From: Didymodactylos carnosus
Taxonomy: Eukaryota > Rotifera > Eurotatoria > Philodinida > Philodinidae
Direction: 5' to 3'
NCBI GenBank assembly: GCA_905250885.1
Contig: CAJNOQ010000183.1
Coordinates: 1-64,000, forward strand
Length of the DNA stretch: 64,000 nucleotides
Positions 38,395-51,123 of this stretch are shown here, in pieces. The translations under genes were made by a program, and so were the position numbers. The first letter of the stretch is position 1. Every line of letters starts with the position of its first letter. Under the pieces are notes generated by a model that saw only the letters and a program-made list of their open reading frames with translations, was not told the origin of the DNA and did no database searches.

Positions 38395-40219
38395 ATGCTA
38401 TTCATTTACTATAAAATTCTCCTAATTATGATTGAAGCAATTCAAGTCTCTAATCCAACTAGTAAGTATAAAAAATAATTCTATTCATAGAAGTTTGTGG
38501 CTACATGACATACGTACGCTAGACGTTGAGTTATTTATTTGAGAATTATGACCATTCTAGATAATCATAGAAAGATAGTTCCAACACAAATTGTGTTTTG
38601 TTCTGCTTTAGGTTATTGTATTAATGAACCGTATGATCTGTTATCTCATACTGATAATGCACACTGTTATTATGACGAACAAACATTTACTTTATTATGC
38701 CATCATTTAACGGATACTAGTGAAATTTATACTTGTGAAATTGTTTTTCCATTGTATAATATTATTCTACTGGATAGTTCGAATTTGAATATTAGTTCGT
38801 GGCCTCTATGGATGCATAATGTACCGTTTATTCAATTTTCAAATGTTGAATTTGACTTTATTGATTCATTGGCAAGTCAGAAACTCTTAGTAAAAAGTCT
38901 TATATTCAAAAATACAATTTTCACTCAAACTATAAGTGATACATTGATTAAACCGTTAGCTACAACATTATTACATCTTGAATTTGAAGATATTCATTTT
39001 AAGAATCCAAACACTTTTTTTTCTATCGAATTATCTGCTTTAAAACTATTAACATTTAAAGAGGGTGTATCATTTGGAAAACATTTATTACCAAATATTA
39101 TGGAAAATTTACCGCGTATTGATCTAATCTATTTTTACTCAAATACAATTGAATGTGAATGTAGATATGATTGGTTAAAAAATTGTTCGAGAAAACATTC
39201 ATATAATTCGAATTTTTCTCACTTGTATGATTCAGCATTATCATCGTATATCTATTATGTTCACGGTCATAAATCATCGTTCATCTCTCGACGACAGATT
39301 AAAGCATGGAAACATTTATTTTTAAATAAAAATAGTTTAAAAGTGGTTTCAGGCTATTGTATGGATGTATCAGCACCTTTGGAAGTAAATTTAGCAAATG
39401 CATCATTGTGTTTTCCGTGTCACAAAGGATTTTGTCAAGATAATATGGGCTGTCAAGAGTATAATAATGATGGAACACCAAAATGTCGTTGCAAATTTGA
39501 ATACATAAAGGTTAATAATGCTTGTCGATGTAAGTAAAACTTACATGGATACTAAAACTCATAGATGGCAGAACATCTTAAAATCGAGTGAGACTCAACA
39601 TTTCTTTTCCTGCTTAAAGGTAGTATGAATTTGAAAAATTTTCGTTCGAATCAGTGTAGCGTGATTTTTTCACGTTATTTCAAAGTTAAAAATTTAAAAA
39701 GCTATAAGGCTATGATGTTAAATGAGATATCCTTTATTCGTGTAGAAGCCTTTCTTTTTTTTTTGAATACTTGAAACTCATAAGGCTTTTATAGAGAAAT
39801 ATTTATGTTTTTTTCTCGTAATCTAGTGAGATTCAAGCCTCGTGGCTCTAACATCTATGATACCGCCATATTTTGTCTTCGTGCACTAACACTCCTAAAT
39901 AGTAGATAATACTTCACAAAAATACGAAATTATATTATTTTAGCAAGTGTTCTAAACAAATGGATAAAGTACGATGAAGACAATCCAATAAATAGTATTC
40001 ACCAAGAAAATATTGAGATGACAACATTATCAAAAACACTATCGATTATCAAATACGAAACAACCACCAGTGACAGTCAGTTATCTAGCACATCAAAGAA
40101 ACGCTCTTCAAAATTATATCAAGTTGACATACGAGGAGAAAAAACGACGACAAGTCCAACCATTCAGGGTAGGATAATAGTAAAATTTTACTGAATTTTT
40201 ATTCTTTTTGATAGATTAA
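38395..40219 (+). CDS. Secreted LRR/EGF-like protein, paralogue 1
   Basis: Exons: 38395-38461, 38612-39529, 39944-40168, and probably a 5-nt last exon at 40215-40219 whose TAA closes the frame; about 404 aa. Exon 1 encodes a signal peptide (MLFIYYKILLIMIEAIQVSN). The middle carries degenerate leucine-rich-repeat text, ended by an LRRCT-like cap (ECECRYDWLKN ... SGYC). A cysteine-rich EGF-like module follows (CFPCHKGFCQDN ... CRCKFEYIKVNNAC), then a S/T/K-rich tail. No transmembrane segment is seen, so it is probably secreted. Without the last splice the protein would end about 8 residues further on at 40190-40192. Introns 1 and 2 are 150 and 414 bp with GTAAGT donors. It is a tandem paralogue of the gene at 42.5 kb. 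Function unknown; cell-surface or extracellular recognition is only suggested by the domain types. Confidence 0.75.
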
Positions 40220-40340
40220 GATATACCAGCAGACGGCATTTTGCGTTCAAGAAGGCTGAATGGAACGAAACCTAAGAAAAAGCTGTGTAAAAAATATTAA
40301 ATTGATCAATCGATCGATGCTAGAATTTTGAGTCTACAAA

Positions 40341-40826
40341 AGATTGCGCATCGAACAATGCGCACGGAAACTTGCTTACCACAAAAATTGCGCACACAAT
40401 AACAAATTCTTATTTTATATTTATATTTACAAAATCCGAAGACTTTTAATTGCCATTATCGTTTATATACATATAATTCTACTAGTGTTCATAAGTGAAA
40501 TGAAAATATTGTATTATAGAATAATATTCTATGCTATTGCGGTGATTTGGTCAATAATATTCTGATGGAGATTAGAAACAAGATTGAATAAACGTTTATT
40601 TAGATGTTTGATTGAATCAATTACCACTGGTTGTATGAATACCATTTCGATTAATTATGGTGACGTGTGTTTGACTATTAGTAGAATTACGCGTATATAA
40701 ACGATAATGGCAATTAAAAGTCTTCGAATTTTGTAAATATAAATATAAAATAAGAATTTGTTATTACCCACCCGTGCTCAAGATTCGCTGTGCGCAAGTT
40801 TCCGTGCGTATCGTTCGATGCGCAAC
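40341..40826. mobile_element. Foldback element, ~485 bp, TGCGCA-rich arms
   Basis: Arms 40341-40476 and 40684-40826 are inverted copies (ATGGCAATTAAAAGTCTTCG, AATTTGTTATT and GCGCA-containing outer parts). The spacer is about 200 bp. It sits about 120 bp after the stop of LRR/EGF paralogue 1. Non-coding. Confidence 0.8.
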
Positions 40827-41021
40827 TTTCGTCGTGCGCACCTTTCGGATCCCGGAATTTTCGACTAAAATTTTTATTGTAGACAGGGACAACATCTTTT
40901 TTGCGTATTTTTTCCGTGAAAAGCAAAGATATCTAGTTAAAACTAAGCTTAATCAGAGAGTGCATATGATACAATATTTTACAAAAATAATTACGACTTT
41001 TCAAAACAATTGTTATTTAAA

Positions 41022-41542
41022 TTAGAGGAAGTTTACAATATGTTTTTACGATATCTGAAATCAGTATTTCATACCCTTTTTATGTTCCTGTTTCGCAACT
41101 TTCGTCTATGCTTTTGTGTTAACCCACAGGGACTAAAATAAGAGCATAGAGTTTTTGACTGTACCACATTAGGTATGCACCAAGTTAAAAACTGGTGTTG
41201 AAGCATACGGGAGAATTATACATTGGTTATCAAGATTCGCTCATAGTTACGAAACGTCTCGCTTTGTAGAAAACTGTTTGTTCTCCAAAAATGCATTTGT
41301 TAAAAAAATTCCATAGTTATTTCTAACAAAACTTAGAGCATTCTAAAATGCGCTAAAGTCGAAGAAAAAAAACTGTTTTGCATGCCCCAACACCAGTTTT
41401 TTAACTGGTATAGTCAAAAACTATATGCTTTTATTTTAGTCAATGTGGATTAGTTGTGAAGTTATAAAATAGGTACATGAAAAGAGTATGAAATACTGAT
41501 TTCAAATATCGTAAAAACATACTGTAAACTTCCTCTTTTCCT
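41022..41542. mobile_element. Foldback element, ~520 bp, GAGGAAGTTTACA ends
   Basis: The left end AGAGGAAGTTTACAATATGT and the right end ACATACTGTAAACTTCCTCT are inverted copies, and the match continues for about 160 bp on each side (TGAAATCAGTATTTCATAC, GACTAAAATAA.AGCATA, AAACTGGTGTTG). Spacer about 200 bp. Non-coding. The arms differ from those of the neighbouring elements. Confidence 0.85.
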
Positions 41543-41589
41543 GTCTGTACTAGACAACGTTTCAGATGTTGTAGAATTTCACCTATCCT

Positions 41590-42165
41590 CAACACGCCCA
41601 CCCAAGCAGAAAAAAAATATCGATTAGCGTGCGATTTAGCTAGCTAACTCAATATACTACCCGATATAGATAGCCAGCAATTCGAATTAGGTTATTTACT
41701 ATCGTGCGATATCGCTAGCTAACACGATACATTACTAGATATAGCTAGCTAGCCCAATATATTACTCGATATATCGACGATCGGATTACTCATCTTTTTG
41801 TTTTGCAGCCACTGTACTGTACATGTAAAACATATACTTCACAAATTGACAAAGTATTTATTCATATCACATCAATATATTAAGCAATAATAGACTAATA
41901 TACTGGGAATATTGCTTTCTGTAAATATATTACAGAAAGCAGGATGTCTGTATACAGACATCCTTCATGCTGTCAATACGTGAGCCAATATATCGGGCGA
42001 TAATGGATCAATATATCAACTAAATAGCTACTCTGATCAGTGTTTTTCGTCAACCCGATATATCTAGTCGCTAGCTATCATACCCGATATAGCTAGCTAC
42101 CACCAGCCGATATTGCCCGATGGCATATTTTTATAGCTGGATATTCTCAAAGGCGTTTTTTTACT
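41590..42165. mobile_element. GATATAGCTAGCTAG-repeat element with tandem hairpins
   Basis: Both flanks (41625-41770 and 42050-42125) are built from variants of CGATATAGCTAGCTAG. The outermost parts are weakly complementary (CCCAAGCAGAAAAAAA near 41610, TTTTTTTACTTGGGC near 42158). The centre holds two adjacent hairpins: GCTTTCTGTA/TACAGAAAGC (41914-41940) and a perfect 22-bp palindrome (41942-41963). Non-coding. Confidence 0.65.
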
Positions 42166-42490
42166 TGGGCACTCTTATGATTCCGTGTTCTCGTATGACA
42201 GACGAAGGTAAAGAGTTCACAAAAGTCACCGCTAATAGGTCAATAAAGTTGTTGCACATCTAATTCATCAAAAAATTGTATAAATTATATACAAAACGTT
42301 TTAGGTTTGTCATAAAAGTTCTATAATTTTTCAATAAAACTAGTTCTCATCAAAATTTTTTAAGAACTTCCTAGAAATATTCCTACCGACAATAAATATT
42401 ACAGTCAAAAATTTAAAGATCGACTGAGTATCATATAGGAAATTGGACGGCCTTTTCGCGCAATGACTCTTAATAGTTCTAAAATTTCAG

Positions 42491-43374
42491 TTCGATGTTC
42501 AAGTGCATATTCATGTACGTTATCTCAACCATGTTGTGTCATCGATTACACAAATAAACAACTTAAATGCAGCAACTTCAAACTATTATCATCGATACCA
42601 AACTGTAAAACTTTTAATGAAATATTTGATTTGCACATACTTAACAGTACTGACTTTATTGTCGATACTATTCCAATCTATCTATATCATATACAAAACA
42701 TTACATTCAATAATGTAAAATTTCAAAACATTCACAAGAAATTTCGAAAAATAAAAATAAAATCGTTAATATTGATCAATGTTACATTGACTAAGTCATT
42801 TTTTCTTCGTTCCATTTTAAAACATATTTCGTCGACTTTACGGACATTGATACTAGAAAATGTCGTTAATCTATCTGGAAATATCAGTACAGATATCGGA
42901 TATTTACCAAAGCTCATCTATTTGCATATCGAATCAACACGAATCAGTTTTTTCTATCGATCATCACTTCAACTCTATCCGAAATTGAAAATGTTACATA
43001 TATATGGTAATTCTGTTCAATGCAATTGTTTACACGATTGGTTAAAAATACTTGCCAAACAAACATTTCTCGATTCAAAATTATCGACAACAATAACATC
43101 CATAAATACAACAAGACTGCAACGTTCATTAACATTGTTTAAAAAACAGACCGAGGCATGGCAATTGGATTACTCTCTGCGTGTTATTGGTTCATGTTAT
43201 AAACCACTCTTTCCTCATCGACATTATTTACTTGTTAAACTACCATTATGCTTAAAATGTTCAAGTCAATTATGTCATCCACAAGCAATATGTTCAGAAC
43301 AAAATAGAAAATTTTCCTGTACTTGTAAACGAAATATGATAAAAACAACAAATAATGCCTGTATTAAAAATTGA
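42491..43374 (+). CDS. LRR/EGF-like protein, paralogue 2 (5' exon not found)
   Basis: Main exon encoding about 293 aa to the stop at 43372-43374. It aligns with paralogue 1 along its length: divergent LRR text, an LRRCT-like cap (VQCNCLHDWLKILAKQ ... AWQLDYSLRVIGSCY) and an EGF-like module (CLKCSSQLCHPQAICSEQ ... FSCTCKRNM ... NNACIKN). Its beginning at AAATTTCAG has the same intron phase (phase 1) as exon 2 of paralogue 1, so I place an acceptor at 42489-42490. An in-frame ATG at 42463 would give an intronless reading but no signal peptide. No matching signal-peptide exon could be found in the 300 bp upstream; beyond that lies the 41.0-42.2 kb repeat block. Either exon 1 is farther upstream or the gene has lost it. 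The C-terminal tail exon of paralogue 1 is absent here. An AATAAA follows at 43390. Confidence 0.7.
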
Positions 43375-44305
43375 ATCTTTATACCAAAAATAAATCAAAT
43401 TCTACGCTGTTGTTTTTAGAGTTTCATTTAAAATCTCGTCTAAAAATCGATACTATTGAACTTGATTATTCTTTATAATCAATAGTTTATGGAAATTCTA
43501 TGTGTCTATAATCTTTGTGTTCTTAAAGTTTAGTTCCGAAATAATATTTCTTTTATAAATTAGTGGTTTATCATAGCAGTATCAAACATTTAGAAGAATA
43601 AACATTGGCTAATTCTAATATTATCTTTGGATTAAAAATGTCGTTAAACTATAACTACCTAGCTGTACATAATGAAATTATTTGTATGTATAAAATATTG
43701 ATAATTACAAATTAATCAAGTGTATGTTGATACATTTATCGATAAACACATTTTCTCTATGCACATACGTACGATATAGTAAACTTATATTGTTCTACAG
43801 TCTTGTTCATATATCATTTATTATATTTTGTATGAAACAAAATTGTTTTTGGTTTTATGAAGAAGCTTTCTTATTCATTCTACGAGATGCGCTTTTCTAT
43901 GTCTCATACTGATTTATTAACTTTAAAAGTATTGTCGCATCCATTTTTTTTTATCTACAACGATCGTTAAAACTTAAATCATTAATTTTTGATTTATTTA
44001 AGTTAATTCAATGAGTCTTCCGATTTTACGCTTACTAATTTTTCTTGTGAAAGTTTCTAATAATGGAATATGATGCACGCATAAAATTTTCAACTCTTAT
44101 AATAAATGATTACTGGAAATTGTTTTGTTGTTATTACATAATAATTGAGTAGATCATACGATAGTTCGCATCTTTGTTCGTTTGTCAGCCATTTTCTGAG
44201 ATAAGATCATACGATATTACAACGTTGAATAGATTTAATACCAACTTGTTTATAAGCATGAATAAGAGAACTTTTGTAGCATAAATTACATTCAAATAGT
44301 TCGAA
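43375..44305. other. Intergenic, no gene seen
   Basis: AT-rich. The open frame at 43724-43912 has no recognisable similarity or codon pattern. Confidence 0.4.
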
Positions 44306-44310
44306 TGCAA

Positions 44311-45050
44311 ATGATCTGATCGAGCTCAGAATTTTATCACAGATACTTTAGACTCTATCTCAGATTCGTTTTTTTCTTTTCGAAAAATATACTTTCCTTC
44401 TCGAGATATACGAAAAATGCTGAAAATCACGCAAAAAAAATCAGATTTTTTCAGTTGTTTTCACTGGCTTTTAGCATTTTTCGTATATCTCGAGAAGGAA
44501 AGTATATTTTTCGAAAAGAGAAAAACGAAGCTGATATAGGGTCTAAAGTGTCTGTGATAAAATTTTGAGCTCGATCAGACCATTCTTTCGAGGGGTCATA
44601 ATGTGGCTGGATGAAAACTGGAGTTTTCCAGAAAACCTATGTAAGAACGGAATTAAGGGTACCCGGTCCCCCTCTCTTTTTTCACCTTGTTGCCAAATGC
44701 GGAACACACGTTCTATTGAGCTCTAATTTATAGCAGAGATAGAACATCGAAAAAGGAAATCGATGTACTTTTCCTCAGAATTTTCTGAGATGTTCTTATA
44801 TAGGTTTTCTGGAAAACTCCAGTTTCCATCCAGCCACATTACGATCCCTCGAAAAAATGGTCCGATCGAGCTCAAAAATATGCTTTCCTTCTCGAGATAT
44901 ACGAAAAATGCTAAAAGCCGAAAGTACATCGATTTTCTTTTTCGATGTTCTATCTCTACTATAAATTAGAGCTCAATAGAACGTGTGCTCCGTATTTGAC
45001 AACAAGGTGAAAAAACAGGGGGAGCGGGTACCCTTAATTCCGCTTAATAA
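44311..45050. mobile_element. Interleaved inverted repeats (two element types)
   Basis: A first hairpin (44311-44438 and 44460-44580) carries CTTTCCTTCTCGAGATATAC on one side and its complement on the other, inside GATCGAGCTCA...ATTTTATCACAG. A second pair, with end GGAATTAAGGGTACCCG, has arms 44648-44768 and 44926-45048. Between these arms sits another inverted copy of the flanking sequence (TGGCTGGATG..AACTGGAGTTTTCC at 44612-44640 and its complement at 44812-44840, then the CTCGAGATATAC piece again at 44890-44925). The arms alternate A-B-A'-B', which suggests insertion or rearrangement of one element within another. Non-coding. Confidence 0.75.
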
Positions 45051-48000
45051 AACACTTCGTCTAACTAAAGTTGAAATTTCGCTTAAAGAAATTAAGATAT
45101 TAGAAGACTTCTAGAAGTTTTTAAGATTTTTACTACAGAATATGCTCAATGGTTACTAACTTGTATATGCCATTTTAATTAGCTAATTTAATTCAGATGT
45201 GCAAAATGAGTAAGAATGATAATCTAGAACTTGAAGCTTTTTTGCAAAGGATTTTTGAAGTTTTCATCACCATTTTTTCCCCATTTTGTTAATTTTTCGA
45301 AGCAGATAGTAATATTTGCCTACTTATACTATGCTCTTTCGTATAATTCTCCAAGGAATCTCATATCAGTTGTCAAACATTAGACAGTCAAGTGATAGTC
45401 AAAGAATGTCTCGAATCGATGATAATGCGTAATTCTCTTGCATTGCCTATTACTCTTCAATACAAATACTTCTAGTATTTATACGCGTGATACAGCAAAT
45501 TATAGCACAAAATCATATAATCATCATTAGGTTGAGATTAGTTTTTGTAATTTAGTATGTTTTACCTAATAGTCCGTAAATATCCACAGTGGATAACAAT
45601 TGTGCTTTTGTTGAACTTTCACACGTTACTATGTCTGCTCTTAAAATAATAATGGCACCCAAGATATTTACAAATATCTATACATCGATTGAAATATGTA
45701 AACTCTCATTCACAGATATATTTGGGCTCAAAAAACGATGAAAAATATCGTTTTGAATCTTTTTTTCGTCGTATATTTTGCGTAGACAACATCTTTTTCG
45801 TTTCTGTTTATCAGAAAGCAGCACGTCTTCTTTGAACAAAGGGATAAGAGGTTATATTTTGTCGGTGATGCTTTACATTTTTTGCGTGAACGCCTTCTCT
45901 CTAATTGTGTGAAAGATCTTTGACCGTGGCACTCAAGTATTACTCGAGTAAAAAAAGTTTCTACGTTTAATCGCACTCGAAAAAACACATTTTCGCCCAT
46001 CTCTAACTGCTGACTACTTACGATAGTTAAAATCAACAGTCAAACACAGTAAAACCCCATGAAACTTGCAGTGTAGAAAAATAATGACTGAGAAAATGTA
46101 GCTTGATGCTCACATTCTAATCATCATAATTATCAACTAAAGATCATCTAGTGTTTACAGATATCTCATTTTGAAGACAGTTATTTACCATATGTTTTGA
46201 GATCGAAAAAGTTTTGCTATCGTCTGGAGAGTTTATATTTCATAAAACTAGAATTTTTACTTCAACATAAAAAATAGGTTGTCAAAAGTTTTGATATTAT
46301 AACACCTTTCATAACTCGTCGAGGTTTCATTTACTCATATCGCTGTTTTGATGTTCTTGAATCATCATATTTTAAGAACATAATAGAAACACAAAGTATC
46401 CTTAACTTTTTTCAGCCAGTTTACATATGTAATCAAAAGAAACAAATGTCGATTCTCTGTCGTATATTTATTTACCTTTTGTTATTTACTCTTCTTCTTT
46501 CTTTCTTTCTTTTTTTGTTGTTCCTAAAATCACTCTATTTTTAAGTTTGTTTTCTATTCTTCTTGACAGAGTGTTTTAAAAGCTGATCTATAACGAGTTT
46601 TCTTTCCTCGTTTTTACAAAAACTAAATGAATTTAAATCTGGATCATTGCCTTTTAAAAGTACGCACATTCTGAGAAATACACAACATCTCGATATAACT
46701 CATATACGATTCTTTTCTGTATGTTTGAGAAACTGTTTCTCTTGAAATTAAAATATCCCAAAACCTCTACTTATCGTAGTCTGAATAAAGAAAGACTTCT
46801 GAAACTATGCGTAAGTTACACTACAAGTGCATCGAAAAGATAAAAATATTTTAATTCTTTAAGATTTATCACAAATCCATATACATGAGAACATTTTCTT
46901 TAAGAGTAGATGATGTTGGTGTGATTTCTGGTAACAGAACCATAGATCCTTAGTATTTATCAGTTTGAACATGTAGCCGGTAAAGGTAGGTCGCAAAGGC
47001 TAAAAACTTTTTATTAGGAATATCTCAAAATGTTCTACTGACCTAGAGTAAAATACCCGTATTTTTACAAGTTACACCCATCTGCAGTGAATTGGTAAGA
47101 AATTCCTTTTTTTTCAAACTGTTGTGTGCTTTATAGCTTTCGAAAAGAAAAAAAAGCTAAAGAAAAACGAAATGACGTAGAACAAATGTTTGCCATTTCT
47201 TTTCGTGTTGGTAGCGCAGAATTAAGAAAGCTCATTTTTAGCTTTTGGAGGAATTATGTACGGGCTAGAGTAGAGTATCAGTTATCTATTGCAATTTAGA
47301 TCATTTGTTATATAATATTTGAACAGCACTTCATTTAGAATACTAATTTCCGGGAAACGAAACTTAACTAGTGTTATCGAATAATAGAATGATTGGAATT
47401 TTGGTGTATTTAATTCTTTCATAACCCTTCAGAATGTTTGTCTGATTTTCACTGTGAAACCATAGCCTTGTGCAGCTTTCACGGACTGTGACTATTTATA
47501 TCCACTCTTCCAAACATAGCTGGGATTGATAATCTGATATTGCGAGAACGTGGAGATGATACCTTTGTTTCAAACACTGATAACTATGAAGTTGAAACTG
47601 AACGAGATATAGCGCGCGGCGCTGCTACTAATATAAAATTTGGCTTCAACTCTTCCTTTGTTTGACATATGTCATTCACTGTTGATCCGTATAGAAAATG
47701 ATATATAATAAATGTATATTTCTTTTTTTACGAATTTATTTTGTGGAAAATTAATTCTAAACAAATTATTTATTGTTCTTTTCTCACTTCTGTCAAATAT
47801 CTTCTTAAAAAGTTCTTTTTATTCATATGAAGATGAACTTGACCATTAATTGGTTTTGAAATCAATGACTGCACTGGCTGTTATTTCTGATAATATTCCA
47901 AATGCAGAATTCATCGCTTTTTCAGCAACAACAGCAAGCGAAATATTTGTTAAAATAAGAGTAAAATTCGATTCATAGATGATGGCAAAATGGTAGTATA

Positions 48001-51000
48001 TGTTTTTTTTATATTGATGACACGTATGACATGTGTACGAATAAAAAAGTTGTATTCACATTAGATTGCCAAGACAAAAGAATGGAACTGTTTCTTGAAT
48101 GCTAACACAAGTTTTAGTCGTTAAAAACTGATGGGGCTATTCGACTATGCTATTACTCTCTACAAAATACTTCTTATTCTAGTAGAACAAGTAGAAATTC
48201 TAAACAAATTCTGTAACCATGGAATAGAAAAGCTCGGTTTCCATTTAGAATCCAACTCTGGGTAGTTTTCTGCTCTATACTCCGAATATAATTACTAATA
48301 TACGTTTATACAAAAAACTAAATGTTTGACAAGCAGTGTGCTTTGAACGCGGATGATTCTAATTCACTGTTAGATTTGCTTCCACACTCGACGACTTGGT
48401 TTTTAAGTATCGGCACTGTTTGTTGTAAATAGTTCGAAAATAATGTTGTCACACACGTTCATACAAGCTGCTGCTGCAGTATGATCAATAAAAGCAAGTT
48501 ATTTGTCGATCAACATTTGTTTTCGTTTTTAATTCTAAAATAAACTGTATAGGATGACAGTGAGAGAAATAATAAAGCGGAAATGTAATGTGAAAGAAGC
48601 ATAAATCTGAAATTTAACAGGACAAACAGCATGTAGAATCAGAATATTTGAGTGTGAATGTCTAATTTTTTTCAACAATATTTGAGGCTCACGCACGTAC
48701 GATAGTTTTCTCTTCTAATAAACGACATAATTTTGACTTTAAAATCAACAAGGGATGAGTGGATACAAGAAAGATGTGACGTAGCTGGATGTGTCAAGGG
48801 TAGTTGGTGCATCAGTCAAATATGTTGAAGGGTACGATAATGATAGCAATTAAATGTATCATGAAAGGTACACTCTAGCTTGGCTCAATTATTATCAATA
48901 TATATACATACATGTGGAACTCTCAATATACAAATTAGTCTAAAAAAGAATTATTGGGATGGATGCTGGTGGACAATTACATATTTATTAATCCATTAAC
49001 ACACGTTGATAACTCATGGGTGATCTATTGGCATCAACGGTCCTGGTAACCTAAAGTGATAAATGATGATGTCGCATTTGCTTTTAATAGTATAGAAGCA
49101 AGCACTGAAACCAACATTCGTTCTTTTCTAGCTAGAAGTTATTTTTTAGCGAATGATTAGTAGCAAGGCTGAACTAGTATACAGGTATGACAGCTGATAA
49201 TCTTTCTCCATCAGATACGGTAAAGTTGATAAGATTTTAGTTTGCAGCATCAATTCTTATAGTTCGGAGGAACTGTTGGCTAGTTTTCATTCTTCTGAAA
49301 AGAACTGATAACAGTTTCTATTCAAAAGAACTGAACCGGTGATCAAATCTTAACTGTCTCATCCTACTTCCGATGCCAGATCTGCCAAGGTCTGAACCGT
49401 CAAATAAATTCTAAATTAAATTAGTGATACACGGTTTTTTTGAGTGATTCGAAGATATTTACATGCTATGAAGATTGCTCATAATAACGTCCATTTTCAA
49501 ATATAGTTCAAATGCGAGCATTTTTTTCTTCGTTTATCATGGTTTTTGTTTTACGGGATTCTTCTTCGTTTCTTTTTATCTTTTATAGATCCTATATATT
49601 TTTTTCATCATTGTTTATCTGTCGACTCCGAGAAAGAAAAGAAAAACATTTGTCTGTCCGTCTTCCTATATCTCTTTATCTGGATGTACACACTGTCAAT
49701 AATATCAATGAGAATTCGATAAGTATGTTACAAATAGAGAGTGAGTAAGTAGTATATGTTAGAATGACGTAACATAATTCATCATTTTTCGTTTCTTTTT
49801 TCTATCGTATCTGTAAATTTCTTTGGCACAGGTAATAGTACTGTAGCGTACGTACATTCAAAGTAAAAGTCGGCATTTTTTTTACAGCTAAATTCAAGGT
49901 TATAGTCTAAGTCTATTATAAATAGGTAAAACAGTGGAATTATCTTTGTTTTATTTTCTCTCAGAAGTACATGAGAGGTGACAATATTTTAAAAGAGAAG
50001 AAAAATTGACTTTTTTTTGTGCAAAAAAAAAATGAAGAAAGAAAGAGATAAAAAAACTGATAGAAATGTGATACTGATTTCAATAAAAACAAGAAGAATA
50101 CTCCCTCTCTCTTCTGACTATATTAGATTTCTGATTATAACCAGAATGATGATACAGTGATCAAGATGATGATATAGTAATCATCAATTATGTTGGAGTG
50201 ATCAGACAATATCATTCAAATGATCCATACGATAGCTAGAGAAAGAAAGAAAGAAAAAAAAAAGAAAAATTTAAAAAAAGTTTGCATCTCATAAAAGCAC
50301 AAGGGTCTTGTTTAAATAAACAACTTCTTATTATTTTAGAATTCAGAACGAATAGAAAAAAAAAATGTATGTACCGAAGGATGGATATATACATCACCAC
50401 ATAGGCAACGTTCATAATATATAATACCTAGCATATATTTCAAAAAAAATATTAATAACTCAATTATGTCAAGAGAAAAAGGGAGGGGGGGGTGGAAATT
50501 TTTCTTTTCGTATTTTTTTTTATTTCTCTAAAACTCATACATAGTTTGAATATTTCGTTTAAGGTATGGAGACACCTGTTTAGCATATGACTTGAATATC
50601 TTTTTTTTTTTTTGCTATTAAAACATAAACATATTTTTTTCTAGCAAACTCATGTTTTCTCTCCCTTTCTCTTTGATTTTTTTATGCGAGTGACATATTT
50701 GAATCATAAACAGACGGCGCCGCCTATCATATAAAAATAACAAAAAAATATTGTTATAGAAATAAATCTTAGTATCGCACCAAAAAACACCTTGTGAATT
50801 GTCAAAGTGTGATGTGTGCACGTGTTGTTGTTTTTCTTAAAGTTAAAATCATTTAGTTTTTTTCCTCTGAATTTTCTATAACCCAAATAGTAAAAAAAAG
50901 TAAAAATAGTATAAAAACAATAACAACTTGAGTATTTTGGTTTAGAAACTAATTAAGCTTCTTGAAGAAAAGAGAAAAGAGCAAACTGTTTTTTATGATT

Positions 51001-51123
51001 TTACGTTTATTCTAGACGCAAATATCTTCAGAAATAAACAAATAAAAATAAAAACCTATTAGAACCACTTGGAGTTTTTTTGCTTTTTTCTACTTTATTA
51101 TAGAATACGAAAATCGTATTAAC
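45051..51123. other. About 6 kb with no supported gene
   Basis: No exon is recognised on either strand. An AGAGATGGGCGAAAATG terminus (inverted, 45985-46005) marks a probable fragment of the 5.8-kb MITE family, whose other end is not clear. Poly-purine and poly-T tracts are common from 49.5 to 50.6 kb. Confidence 0.5.

Noticed and set aside
38539-38611. Upstream extension of the LRR/EGF paralogue 1 main frame to a start at 38539
   Set aside because: The phase-1 GTAAGT donor after the signal-peptide exon and the TTTAG acceptor at 38610-38611 explain the N-terminus better; the extension is not hydrophobic at its start.
44723-44969. Two open frames on opposite strands that share the ending KYIDFLFRCSIS
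   Set aside because: The shared protein end is a by-product of the inverted repeat, which reads alike on both strands; no codon bias or similarity supports a gene.
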